From CAVVFX01 sp963747535 (GTDB lineage Bacteria; Acidobacteriota; Terriglobia; Bryobacterales; Bryobacteraceae): DNA of 64,000 bases. The notes under the pieces were generated by a model that worked only from the letters and a program-made list of their open reading frames with translations, was not told the DNA's origin and did no database searches. Numbering within the stretch: the first letter of the stretch is position 1; every line of letters starts with the position of its first letter. The stretch is from NCBI GenBank assembly GCA_963747535.1, contig CAVVFX010000017.1, positions 248,001 through 312,000 on the forward strand, read 5' to 3'. Positions 1 through 9,139 of this stretch are shown piece after piece. A program made the position numbers and the translations under genes.

Positions 1-969
1 CAGCAGGCAGCCGAGCAAGCCGCCAAACGCCGACAACAGCACCGATTCGACAAAGAAGCTGAGCAGAATACTGCCCCGGGAGAACCCCAGGACGCGCAGC
101 GTGCCGATCTCCCGACCTCTGCGCGCCACCGCGGCGAACATGGTGTTCATCGCAGCGAAACTGCTGCCAACCGCCATGATGACGGAAACGAAGAGCCCCA
201 GGACAGTCACCGGCAGCCCGGAAGATGTCTGGGCATCGTAGTAACTCTTTTCCGACTGGGCGGTAACATTCATCCGCTGGTCATTCGAAATCTGTTTGAT
301 GAGCGCATCGGCCGCTACCTCATCCTGAGCGCGCAACAGAATGGAGCTCAGCACCTCGATCCGGGAGAAATCCGAACTGACCTGGTTGAGATCGGCGAAG
401 ATCTCGCTGTTGGTAGCGCTCTGCCCTGCCGACATGACACCTACGATGTCCCATTCACCCTTGCCGAAGCGCAGTTTGTTGCCCATGCGCGCGGCCGGAT
501 AACGTTTGGCGATGGCTTCGCCTACGACTACTTCGCGTTTGCCTGCGTCGTACCAACGCCCCTTAACGATGTGCAGGCCCTGCCGCAGTTCCTGGCCGAG
601 AGGAGTGAGACCCCGTAAGGTAACGTTATTTCCGTCCGGCGCGTCCACGCTGACCAGGTTGATCACCGTGACCATCTCGAGAGAGGCAAGCGGATCTCCA
701 TGCGGATTGCGCGCGATACCTGGCAGGAACTTCACGGTCTGGTAATCCCCGCGTTCCAGGTTGCTGATCAACTCTGAATCCGAGCCTTTGCGCAGGACCA
801 GAACATCCAGAGGATCGCCGGTAGAATGCAGAGCGGTTTGCAATCCCGTCATCAACGCCAGGACTGCCAGGAGCACGGCGACGGTCAACGCGATGCCCAG
901 AGCAGTCATTATGGTAGTCGTCTTGCGAACCACCAGGTTGCGGAAGTTATAGCTCAGCGGGATAGCCAT
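1..969 (-). CDS. FtsX/MacB-type ABC transporter permease, partial
   Basis: The translation begins at the ATG whose complement ends at 969 (MAIPLSYNFRNLVVRK) and runs open for 323 codons off the left edge, so the C-terminus is missing. It shows an N-terminal membrane helix (about residues 18-40), a large extracytoplasmic MacB-like domain, then helices near residue 255 and beyond. This is the layout of FtsX-family permeases that work with a LolD/MacB-type ATPase on lipoproteins, peptides or drugs. It starts 4 bp after the stop of the permease at 974-2131, so the two are co-transcribed and probably form a heterodimer. The ATPase is not visible and may lie beyond the left edge. Substrate unknown. 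Confidence 0.85.
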   Translation of the reverse strand, partial: MAIPLSYNFRNLVVRKTTTIMTALGIALTVAVLLAVLALMTGLQTALHSTGDPLDVLVLRKGSDSELISNLERGDYQTVKFLPGIARNPHGDPLASLEMVTVINLVSVDAPDGNNVTLRGLTPLGQELRQGLHIVKGRWYDAGKREVVVGEAIAKRYPAARMGNKLRFGKGEWDIVGVMSAGQSATNSEIFADLNQVSSDFSRIEVLSSILLRAQDEVAADALIKQISNDQRMNVTAQSEKSYYDAQTSSGLPVTVLGLFVSVIMAVGSSFAAMNTMFAAVARRGREIGTLRVLGFSRGSILLSFFVESVLLSAFGGLLGCLL

Positions 970-973
970 GACG

Positions 974-2131
974 TTAGTCCGTAGATCGCAGCGCGTCCAG
1001 AATCGACATGCGGGCGGCGTTAAACGCCGGCACCAGCGCGCTGAGCAAACCGATCAGCGCCGCTACTGCCAGGCATACCGCCGCGACCTGAGGACGCAGT
1101 GTGAGATGTTGCAACTGGTCCATCAACGTCGGCATCTTGCGGACCGCTCCGGTCATGAACGAGGCGAAAACGATTCCGAGTACGCCTCCGGCCAAAGAAA
1201 TCACCAACGCCTCACCAACAATAATGCCAAGGATGTCGCCGGGCGTATAACCTAACGTTTTGAGAATGCCGACCTCCCGGACACGTTCGCGGACTGACAT
1301 CGCGATGGTATTCGCCGAAACCAGCAGGATGGTGAACGTCACCGCGCCGAGTATGGCCAGCAGAAATGCCTTCACATTTCCCAGCATCGAAACGAAGCTC
1401 AGGGAGAATGCGCTCTCCGATTCTGTCTTGGTCTGGATCGTGGAGTTGTGGAACAAATCGTCGACGGCAGTTTCGATGCGCGGGACGTCCTCCGCGCTGG
1501 CAGCCAGAATATTGATCTCACCGGCGCTGCCGCGCCGACCCACCGGCAGGCTCTCCTCCAGATACTCTCGATTGAAGTACAGAATTTCGTTGTTCTCCGG
1601 CGAGTCGAAGATGCCGCGGATCGTGAGTTCCATATTGTAAGGAAAGATATCGCCCTGCAGGGTAATCTTCTGGCCGATGTGGAAATTCTGCTTATCCGCC
1701 AGCGTGCGGCCGACAATACAGGCCGTCCGCTCGTTCACGAAGGCTTTTTTCTGTTCTTCCGGCATTTGCATTTCGCCCCGCAGGATCAGCTTCTTGGCAG
1801 GTTCCACGGCAAAGCGCGCAAACATGTGCTCCGGACGCCGGTCGATGTAGATTCCACCGAACCATTGCTCGATGCACGTGTTCCGCACGCCTGGAATCTG
1901 CTGGATCTTCTCCCGGTAAGACTGCGGCATCCCGAAAGCGAGGGAGACACGGTTGCGCACAATCAGCCGGAGAGCCTGGTAAGGAGATGGCTCCTGAAAA
2001 TAGAAAGCATGATAGATCGCCATCATCACTCCCAGCAGACAGAGCGACACGCTGATGCTGAGCACCGTGAGGATCGTCCGACGGCGGTTGCGCCAGCAGT
2101 TCTTCAGGATCAGGGGCAAATGGCGTAGCAC
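974..2131 (-). CDS. FtsX/MacB-type ABC transporter permease
   Basis: 385 aa. A positively charged N-terminus (MLRHLPLILKNCWRNRRRT) precedes one membrane helix. A periplasmic MacB-like domain follows (about residues 45-245), then three C-terminal helices near residues 255-280, 305-330 and 345-370. The segment VREVGILKTLGYTPGDILGI is the cytoplasmic coupling motif typical of FtsX permeases. It is the first gene of the pair with the permease at 1-969. Family membership is clear; the transported substrate is not. Confidence 0.85.
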   Translation of the reverse strand: MLRHLPLILKNCWRNRRRTILTVLSISVSLCLLGVMMAIYHAFYFQEPSPYQALRLIVRNRVSLAFGMPQSYREKIQQIPGVRNTCIEQWFGGIYIDRRPEHMFARFAVEPAKKLILRGEMQMPEEQKKAFVNERTACIVGRTLADKQNFHIGQKITLQGDIFPYNMELTIRGIFDSPENNEILYFNREYLEESLPVGRRGSAGEINILAASAEDVPRIETAVDDLFHNSTIQTKTESESAFSLSFVSMLGNVKAFLLAILGAVTFTILLVSANTIAMSVRERVREVGILKTLGYTPGDILGIIVGEALVISLAGGVLGIVFASFMTGAVRKMPTLMDQLQHLTLRPQVAAVCLAVAALIGLLSALVPAFNAARMSILDALRSTD

Positions 2132-2178
2132 GATTGATCTAACAATTCTAGCAACGGAAGATTGAGCCGCGAAGTTCG

Positions 2179-3339
2179 CTATTTTACAGCCGGCTTACTT
2201 CCGTTCGCACCAACTCGCTGCGGCTGCCTCCTGTTTTGCGGTTGGTGAAACGACATTTTGCCCAAGACGGCTGTATTCCGAGCCCCTGTGGCGCTCGGCA
2301 CATTGCCCGGACGCCGATGGTAGGTTTCATATGCTATCAAGGCGAACGCGATCGCCTCCTTGGCATCTACGTCAATCCCGAAGTCGGAGGTTAGGGCGAC
2401 CGTGACTTGGGGCAAAAGCGAGGTTAGCTGCGACATGAGAGTGTCGTTGTGGACGCCGCCGCCGGAGGCTATGAGATCCCAGGCACCAGCGGTTGCGTAG
2501 CGCTCCACTGCCAGCGCAACGGCAGACGCGGTAAAGGCGGTGGCTGTCGAGATGAGATCCGGTACGGGAAGACCGGTGCCGATGAGGCTATCCACGAAAG
2601 CTGCGCCGTATTGTTCACGGCCGGCCGACTTGGGCGGCTTCTCGCGAAAGTACGGGTCGCACAGGAGTTTCGACAACAGCGCGCGATCGATGCGGCCGCT
2701 CCCGGCGATGACGCCCGAGCAGTCGTAAAGCTGGCGTCCGCCGGTCAGACGCTGGACAAGCGCGTCGATGACCATGTTCGCCGGACCGGTGTCGAACGCC
2801 ACCACTTCCTGCGGCGCTGCGCCTGGCGGAATGATCGTCACGTTGGCGATGCCGCCAAGATTGAGGGCTATGCGTCCCCGTCGCGGGTGACGAAAGACAC
2901 GGTAGTCGAGAAATGGCACCAGCGGCGCCCCGGCTCCTCCGGCGGCGATATCGGCGGTGCGAAAGTCGGAGATGGTCGTGATGCCGGTGCGCTCGGCGAT
3001 CACTGCGCCTTCGCCGATCTGCAGCGTGTTCTTGCGGTGCTCGTGGTAGATGGTCTGGCCGTGACTGCCGATCAGCTCGATGCTTTCCGGCGCGATGCGG
3101 TTCCTCCGGCAAATTTGCAATAGCGCGCCGGCGAAACGTTCTCCGATGGCGAAGTTGAGACGCGAGATTTCAGACGTATGGGTCGTCGCGTTGGACGCGG
3201 AGAGAATATAGGTGCGGAGTGCGGCGGGGTAGCGGATTGAGCCGTGCGCCACCGTTCTGATGGCGCGGTTGTGGATGTCAACGATGGCGACATCGATTCC
3301 GTCGACCGAGGTTCCGCTAATGAGTCCGGCTACTCGCAT
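2179..3339 (-). CDS. anmK: Anhydro-N-acetylmuramic acid kinase
   Basis: 386 aa from the ATG at 3339. AnmK hydrolyses and phosphorylates 1,6-anhydro-MurNAc to MurNAc-6-phosphate in peptidoglycan recycling. The N-terminal nucleotide-binding signature LISGTSVDGIDVAIVD is at residues 5-20. Other sugar-kinase/Hsp70-fold segments are ELIGSHGQTIYH, the glycine-rich LNLGGIANVT and AFDTGPANM. The frame is open another 64 codons upstream, but that part reads through a palindromic repeat (3375-3404) and looks non-coding, so the internal Met is preferred. The last ~25 residues (after LGKMSF) are polar and extend past the usual end. It follows mutS on the same strand with a ~210-bp gap that holds the hairpin. 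Confidence 0.9.
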   Translation of the reverse strand: MRVAGLISGTSVDGIDVAIVDIHNRAIRTVAHGSIRYPAALRTYILSASNATTHTSEISRLNFAIGERFAGALLQICRRNRIAPESIELIGSHGQTIYHEHRKNTLQIGEGAVIAERTGITTISDFRTADIAAGGAGAPLVPFLDYRVFRHPRRGRIALNLGGIANVTIIPPGAAPQEVVAFDTGPANMVIDALVQRLTGGRQLYDCSGVIAGSGRIDRALLSKLLCDPYFREKPPKSAGREQYGAAFVDSLIGTGLPVPDLISTATAFTASAVALAVERYATAGAWDLIASGGGVHNDTLMSQLTSLLPQVTVALTSDFGIDVDAKEAIAFALIAYETYHRRPGNVPSATGARNTAVLGKMSFHQPQNRRQPQRVGANGSKPAVK

Positions 3340-3374
3340 TGGGAGCTGCTCGACACCCGCCGGCTGTCGCCGGC

Positions 3375-3404
3375 CGACAGACGACAAAAAACGATCGTCT
3401 GTCG
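3375..3404. repeat. Family-A hairpin repeat, copy 1 (variant arms)
   Basis: Perfect 10-bp inverted repeat CGACAGACGA / TCGTCTGTCG around the loop CAAAAAACGA, between mutS and anmK. The loop is identical to other family-A copies. Both arms differ from the usual GCAGACCA / TGGTCTGC in matching positions, so the stem is preserved by compensatory change. Confidence 0.75.
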
Positions 3405-3549
3405 TACGGGGACTGCACAGGTTCCGGTTTTCAATTCGATAGGCGCAGGCGAAACCGCCCGCGCCACCAACGCAAGTCCAATGTTTGCGTCGGTGGGGCC
3501 TGCCTCGGCCGCTGGCGGCCGAGTTTTGCAAGTACCTCCAAATTCTGTG

Positions 3550-6153
3550 TTACGTGACTGCTTTTTGTAGGTCATGTAAGAACTGGAGGGCTTCAATTGG
3601 CCGCATTTCGTCCAGTTTCAGCTCTCGAATACGGTCGATGAGTTCATTGGGCGAAGGTTCGAAGAGGCGGATTTGCATGGGTGCGGCATGCTGCGGCGCG
3701 AGTTCTTCGGTGACGGCATGTTCGGTGCGTTCGTGAAACTTCAGCACCTCGCGCGCGCGTTCGATGACGCTAATGGGCAGTCCGGCGAGCCGTGCCACTT
3801 CGATACCGTAGCTGCGATCCGCCTTCCCGGGTTCGACGCGACGCAGAAAGATGATGCGATCGCCGGCCTCTTTCACGGTGACTCGCAGATTGCGCACGCC
3901 GTCGAGCAGTTCGGCGAGTTCGGTGAGCTCGTGATAATGCGTCGCGAAGAGTGTCTTGGCGCGGGTGCGCTGGTGAACGTGCTCAACCACGGCCCAGGCC
4001 AGCGCGAGACCGTCGTAGGTCGCGGTGCCGCGCCCGATTTCATCCAGGACGATGAAACTGCGCGGCGTTGCGGTGTTGAGGATGACGGCGGTTTCAGTCA
4101 TCTCGACCATGAAGGTGGAGCGGCCGCGCGCCAGGTTGTCGGACGCGCCGATGCGCGTAAAGATGCGGTCGATCAGCGGGAGCAAGGCCGAATCCGCCGG
4201 CACGAACGAGCCCATCTGAGCGAGGATGGCGATCAGCGCGGCTTGCCGGAGGTAGGTCGATTTGCCGCCCATATTGGGTCCGGTGATGACGGCAATGAGG
4301 TTGGTGGAATCGTTGAGGAAGAGATCGTTGGGGATGAAGCGTCCCGCCTCTTCTCCGGCCAGTTTTTCGATCACGGGATGGCGCCCCGCCATGATTCGCA
4401 TCTCGTCTGTTTCGGAGAAGGACGGGCGCGTGTAGCGATTTTCGGCGGCGACTTGAGCCAGCGCGCAGGTTACGTCAAGTTCGGCAATAGCCGACGCGGT
4501 CCCGCGAATGCGACGGGCCTCGGCAGCGGCAGCCTGGCGAACCTCGCAGAAGATCTCCCGTTCGAGTTCGAGAATCTTCTCCTCGGCGGAGAGGACCTTG
4601 CGCTCGTACTCCTTTAGCTCGGGCGTGGTGAAGCGTTCGGCATTGACTAGTGTCTGCTTGCGTTCGTAGTCGGCGGGGGCGAGTTGCAGATTGGCTTTGG
4701 AGATTTCGATGTAGTAGCCGAAGACGTTATTGAAGCGAATCTTGAGCGACTGAATGCCGGTGCGGGTGCGCTCGCGAGCCTCGATCTGGGCGATGTACTG
4801 GCGGCCGTTCTGGCTGAGGTCGCGGAGTTCGTCGAGTTCGGCATGATAGCCGGGGCGAATGGTGCCGCCGTCGGTGAGGTTGAGCGGCGGAGTGTCGGAG
4901 ATGGCTTGCAGAATGCGCGCGCGGAGTTCAGGAATGTCGTCAATGCGGGCGAGGATATCGCGAGTCCGGAGCGACAACCGATGATGCGTGGAACGGGCGG
5001 CTTCGACCAGGAGCGGCGCTTGTTCGAGCGAGCGTCCAAGGGCGAAGACTTCACGCGGACCGGCGCTGCCGATCGAGATCTTGGCGAGCAGGCGCTCCAT
5101 ATCGAGCACCCCGGCGAGTTGCTTACGCAGCTCTGCGCGCAGGATAGTTTCGCGCTGCACATCGGCGACGGCGTCGAGGCGTGCTTCAATCTCGGCGCGG
5201 TCGAGCGAGGGACGCAGGAGCCGCTGTCGGAGAAGGCGTCCACCCATTCCGGTCGCGGTCTGGTCGAGAACGCCGATGAGCGTCGCGCCTTCGCCCGCGA
5301 ACACGGGATCGAGCAGTTCGAGATTACGGACAGTGACGGCATCGAGCACCATGGTTTCCGAACGGTCATAGAACGAGGGACGGTCGAGGTGCTCGAGCGC
5401 AGCGCGCTGGGTGTCGCGAAGATAGTGCAGAATGGCGCCGGCGGCCGAGATCGCCGCAGGTTTGCCGGCGAGGCCGCAGCCATCGAGTGAGAGGAGTCCG
5501 AAGTGCTCGCGGAGGGTGCGGTCGGCGTAGTCGAGGGAGAAGATCCAGTCCTCGACTTCAGTCGACAGGATACGCTGCCGGATTTCCGCGCTAGGAAGAA
5601 GAGGGTGCTCGGCGGCTTCCAGGACTTCGCGTGCGCCCAGCGATTCTAGGGCGCCGGTGAGTTCGGCGGGATCGATTTCGGTCGAGCGGAATTCGCCGGT
5701 CGAGATGTCGACGTGGGCCAGTCCGACACGGCCCCCACTCGAAGAGCCGCCTCGCGCGATGGCTGCGAGGTAGTTGTTTTCGTGCGAACGCAGCAGGTGC
5801 GCATCCGTCGCGGTGCCAGGGGTGACGATGCGGGTGATCTCGCGCTTGACCAGTTTCTTTCCCGGGCCGGCTTCCTCCATCTGGTCGCAGATGGCGACAC
5901 GATAACCTTTGTTGATGAGTCGCGCGACGTAGCCTTCGGCTGCATGGAACGGGACTCCGCACATGGGAATGGCAGTGCCCTTTTCCTTGTTGCGGGCGGT
6001 CAGCGTGATTTCGAGTTCACGTGCGGCGGTGACTGCGTCTTCGAAGAAGAGTTCGTAGAAGTCGCCGAGACGGAACATCAGCAGGGCGTTGGGGACCTGC
6101 TGTTTGACGGCGTTGTACTGCCGCATGAGCGGTGTGGAGGCGTCGGTGCTCAC
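3550..6153 (-). CDS. mutS: DNA mismatch repair protein MutS
   Basis: 867 aa using the GTG at 6153. This start keeps the conserved N-terminal TPLMRQYNAVK segment that an ATG start at 6126 would cut. The mismatch-wedge motif GDFYELFFEDA (the Phe-x-Glu region) is near residue 28. Connector, lever (about 260-560) and clamp regions follow. The ATPase carries Walker A GPNMGGKST near residue 622, then FMVEMTET, Walker B FIVLDEIGRGT, and ATHYHEL. It recognises mismatches and recruits MutL in post-replicative repair. Length and motif order are normal. No mutL is present in the window. The DNA upstream of 6153 has no strong ribosome-binding site. Confidence 0.95.
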   Translation of the reverse strand: MSTDASTPLMRQYNAVKQQVPNALLMFRLGDFYELFFEDAVTAARELEITLTARNKEKGTAIPMCGVPFHAAEGYVARLINKGYRVAICDQMEEAGPGKKLVKREITRIVTPGTATDAHLLRSHENNYLAAIARGGSSSGGRVGLAHVDISTGEFRSTEIDPAELTGALESLGAREVLEAAEHPLLPSAEIRQRILSTEVEDWIFSLDYADRTLREHFGLLSLDGCGLAGKPAAISAAGAILHYLRDTQRAALEHLDRPSFYDRSETMVLDAVTVRNLELLDPVFAGEGATLIGVLDQTATGMGGRLLRQRLLRPSLDRAEIEARLDAVADVQRETILRAELRKQLAGVLDMERLLAKISIGSAGPREVFALGRSLEQAPLLVEAARSTHHRLSLRTRDILARIDDIPELRARILQAISDTPPLNLTDGGTIRPGYHAELDELRDLSQNGRQYIAQIEARERTRTGIQSLKIRFNNVFGYYIEISKANLQLAPADYERKQTLVNAERFTTPELKEYERKVLSAEEKILELEREIFCEVRQAAAAEARRIRGTASAIAELDVTCALAQVAAENRYTRPSFSETDEMRIMAGRHPVIEKLAGEEAGRFIPNDLFLNDSTNLIAVITGPNMGGKSTYLRQAALIAILAQMGSFVPADSALLPLIDRIFTRIGASDNLARGRSTFMVEMTETAVILNTATPRSFIVLDEIGRGTATYDGLALAWAVVEHVHQRTRAKTLFATHYHELTELAELLDGVRNLRVTVKEAGDRIIFLRRVEPGKADRSYGIEVARLAGLPISVIERAREVLKFHERTEHAVTEELAPQHAAPMQIRLFEPSPNELIDRIRELKLDEMRPIEALQFLHDLQKAVT

Positions 6154-6241
6154 GGGGAAGATTCTATTGTAGGCTGCGAAGGCGGGCTGGGGCAGCAAGC
6201 CGTCCGCCCAATTCAGAGCAATATTGGCAGGGCGGTCGGTA

Positions 6242-6469
6242 TTAGGCGCTATGGTGCGACGCGAAGTTGGCCATGCGGCGGAGTGCGCCGGTGTAGAGTC
6301 GCAGGTTCTCGCTAAGCACTTGGGTGGCATCCAACAGGTCGGGCCCTGGCTGTAGGCCGGGACCTCGGGTCAAGAGCAGAATCTTCTCGAATGCCTGCTC
6401 ATAGCCTTTGCCAGCGTTGTCGACTTCGTGCCGCAGATATGTTTGGAAGCTTTCCTGGGGAGCCTTCAT
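6242..6469 (-). CDS. Small hypothetical protein
   Basis: 75 aa starting MKAPQESFQTYLRHEV. The composition is protein-like: soluble, helical, amphipathic (for example GYEQAFEKILLLTRG and ENLRLYTGALRRMANF), with no membrane segment and no motif I recognise. It lies 88 bp upstream of mutS on the same strand and could be its operon leader gene. No clear ribosome-binding site precedes the ATG, so the call rests on composition and context. Confidence 0.5.
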   Translation of the reverse strand: MKAPQESFQTYLRHEVDNAGKGYEQAFEKILLLTRGPGLQPGPDLLDATQVLSENLRLYTGALRRMANFASHHSA

Positions 6470-6586
6470 GCCGTGCTGTTATTTAGCACGCACATGGCCG
6501 CAGCCAAGTGCAAGAAAAGATTGCCGTAAGCGATCCGTATGGTGCGATGACGAGCGGCGATTGAGCCAAAAGGCGCGGCGACACGA

Positions 6587-9130
6587 TCAGCGTCCGATCC
6601 ACGTCTGTTTTCCGCCGGCGAAGGTGAGTGTCACCTTGACGTCACGGATTTTCTCCGGGGCGATGCGAAAAATGTCCTCGGAGAGAACCACGATATCCGC
6701 CAGTTTTCCCGCTTCCAGCGTTCCCTTGTCGCGCTCGGAGAACTCGGCATACGCACCCGCGGAGGTGTAGGCTCGCACCGCTTCTTCGACGGAGATCTTC
6801 TGCTCGGGAATCCAGCCGCCGGGATGTTTGCCGTCAAGCGTGCGCCGGGTCACGGCGGAGTAGATGCCGTAAACGGGATCGAGCGGGGCGACCGGCCAGT
6901 CGGACCCAAAGACCAGCGTGGCGCCGGTATCGAGAAGGCTGCGGAAAGCGTATGTCCCTTTGAGGCGATCAGCGCCGAGCCTCTTTTCCGCCCAGCGGCC
7001 GTCGTCGCTCAAATGATACGGCTGCATCGAGGCGATCACGCCGAGCCGGCCGAAGCGCGGGATGTCGGATGCCTGCAGATGCTGCGCATGCTCGACGCGG
7101 AAACGCCGGTCGCGCGGACCGTTCACGCGTTCAGCTTCCTCGTAGTAGTTCAGCAGTATGTTGTTGGCGCGATCGCCGATGGCATGGACCGAGCATTGTA
7201 AGCCCGCAGCGTCCGCCGCGATGATGCGGTCCCGAAGCTTACCTTCGGGCTGGTTGTCCGGACGCATCAGCCCGAACGTGTTCGGAGCGTCATTATAAGG
7301 TTGAAAAAAATAGGCGGTGGTCGAACCGAGCGAGCCGTCCATGAAGGCTTTCAACCCGCCGAGGCGTAGCCATTCATCGCCCGGGCTGAAACGATCGACG
7401 TAGTCGCGCTGGCGTTCCCATTCGCTCATCGGCGTTCGCGAGTAGACGCGCACAGTCAGTTTGCCGGCCTCTTTATAACGCTTATAGATGGGCCACTGAT
7501 TCCACAGAGTGATGTCGGCGATGGAGGTCACGCCGTGGCGGGCGGCTTCGAGGAGCGCCGCGTCGAGCGCACCGTTGTATTCGGCTTCGCCCGGTTCCGG
7601 GATCACGCGATAGACCAGGCTCGATGCCGCGTCTTTCAGGATGCCGGTGGGCTCCCCCGTCTTCGGATCGCGAACGATGATGCCGCCGGGAGGGTCGGGA
7701 GTGTCTTTGGTGATGCCGGCCTTGCGCAGAGCCAGGCTGTTAGCCAGGACCATGTGTCCGTCGAGACGTTCAACGGCAACAGGATTGTCCGGGGTCACGG
7801 AATCGATCAGTTCCCTGGTTGGAAGCGGCGCGCCGGGCCAGTTCTCATGGTCCCAATCGCCACCTTGAATCCAGCGTCCCGGGCCCACCTTGTTCGCCTG
7901 TTCGGCAATGCGGCGACTGAATTCGGCCTGCGTTTTGGCGTCGCGGAGATCGACCGAAAGGAGTTGGAATCCGCCGTCGATGAAATGCGTGTGGTTATCG
8001 ATGAAGCCGGGGAGAGCGAGCTTGCCTCCGAGGTCTACCGTGCGAGTGCCGTCAGACGCCAGTTTGGTAACGTCCGCACGGCTGCCGACCGCGATGATGC
8101 GCTCTCCACGAATCGCGACGGCTTCGGCCCAGGGTGAAGCGGCCACGCCGGTCCAGAATCGCCCGTTGGTGAGGATCGTGTCGGCCGGAGGTCGAGTGTT
8201 CATGAAGTGCTCTACCAGGAGCTTCGAGACTGATGGGATGATGTCGGTCTGCTTACTGTTGTTCCTGGTGAAGACGACGGCGATATACTCGGCGCCATTG
8301 GGCAGACGGATGAACGCCGCATCGTGACGCGTGGACGAGGTCCAACCAGCCTTGGAATAGTATTGCGAGCCCGGCGGGAGGGACTTGCCCATGAATAACA
8401 ACGCCTGCTCATCGGTGTTGTCGGGTTTGGGTGAAAACGGATCGCGGTGTAACAGGTTCATCATGGCGAGCGAGCGTTCGTGCGAGATCGCCTGACCGGT
8501 CGCGATGGTGAAAAGAAGACGTGCGGTGGCATCGGTGGTGAGGCGATTGCCGTTCTCCCGAGTACCGTCGGCCAGGTAGGGTCCGCGATTCTGGCTTTCG
8601 CGTCCGTAGGCGTCCTCGGCGAAAGCCTTTTGGTTGACGTTGATGCCGTGATAGCCCAGGTCCGCGTAGTAGCGGTTCACGGCGTTGCGCTTCTCGAGCC
8701 AGGGCTTCATCTCTTCAGGTGTCAATTCCGGACCGCCGGTGGTCCCGGTTAGCATGTCGACCACCAGTTGCGTCGCATCGTTGGAGGACGAAATGATCAT
8801 GTCGTGGATCGCGCGATCGAGCTCGGGCGTTTCCTGCAGTTTGCCCGCCTGCATCCAGGCCTGCACGGCATTGAGGTAGAAGAGTTTGCAAACGCTGGCC
8901 GGATAGAAGGCGATTTCGCCGTGGTAGCTGCCCCAGACCGGCCGCGCGCGATCGTTCAGGTCGATGATCGTCAGGGCAATGCGATCTTCCGTGAGGCCGG
9001 GACCGAATTGGCGGATGACCTGGTGAACGGTGTCATCTGCGAGTCTGGTAAGGACGGGCGAAGTGGGGAAGGTTTGTCCTGACACAATCGGGACCAGGAG
9101 GGACAGGCTCAGCGCAATCAGCCGCAGCAT
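6587..9130 (-). CDS. Secreted fusion: class A beta-lactamase-like serine hydrolase + YtcJ-type amidohydrolase
   Basis: 847 aa in one uninterrupted frame. Residues 1-19 form a signal peptide. Residues ~30-310 match the serine beta-lactamase/transpeptidase fold: SxxK as S79-V-C-K82, an SDN-like S116-N-D118, and a KTG-like K260-A-G. Residues ~315-847 are a metal-dependent amidohydrolase of the YtcJ group: D-N-H380-T-H382 on the first strand, then HAIGDRANN, RVEHAQHL and FGSDWPV. The N-domain would act on beta-lactams or cell-wall peptides and the C-domain would hydrolyse an amide in an exported compartment. A Met at residue 310 could be an internal start but has no obvious Shine-Dalgarno. Substrates are unknown. 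The esterase gene at 9140 lies 9 bp upstream on the same strand. Confidence 0.85.
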   Translation of the reverse strand: MLRLIALSLSLLVPIVSGQTFPTSPVLTRLADDTVHQVIRQFGPGLTEDRIALTIIDLNDRARPVWGSYHGEIAFYPASVCKLFYLNAVQAWMQAGKLQETPELDRAIHDMIISSSNDATQLVVDMLTGTTGGPELTPEEMKPWLEKRNAVNRYYADLGYHGINVNQKAFAEDAYGRESQNRGPYLADGTRENGNRLTTDATARLLFTIATGQAISHERSLAMMNLLHRDPFSPKPDNTDEQALLFMGKSLPPGSQYYSKAGWTSSTRHDAAFIRLPNGAEYIAVVFTRNNSKQTDIIPSVSKLLVEHFMNTRPPADTILTNGRFWTGVAASPWAEAVAIRGERIIAVGSRADVTKLASDGTRTVDLGGKLALPGFIDNHTHFIDGGFQLLSVDLRDAKTQAEFSRRIAEQANKVGPGRWIQGGDWDHENWPGAPLPTRELIDSVTPDNPVAVERLDGHMVLANSLALRKAGITKDTPDPPGGIIVRDPKTGEPTGILKDAASSLVYRVIPEPGEAEYNGALDAALLEAARHGVTSIADITLWNQWPIYKRYKEAGKLTVRVYSRTPMSEWERQRDYVDRFSPGDEWLRLGGLKAFMDGSLGSTTAYFFQPYNDAPNTFGLMRPDNQPEGKLRDRIIAADAAGLQCSVHAIGDRANNILLNYYEEAERVNGPRDRRFRVEHAQHLQASDIPRFGRLGVIASMQPYHLSDDGRWAEKRLGADRLKGTYAFRSLLDTGATLVFGSDWPVAPLDPVYGIYSAVTRRTLDGKHPGGWIPEQKISVEEAVRAYTSAGAYAEFSERDKGTLEAGKLADIVVLSEDIFRIAPEKIRDVKVTLTFAGGKQTWIGR

Positions 9131-9139
9131 AGCTATAGG

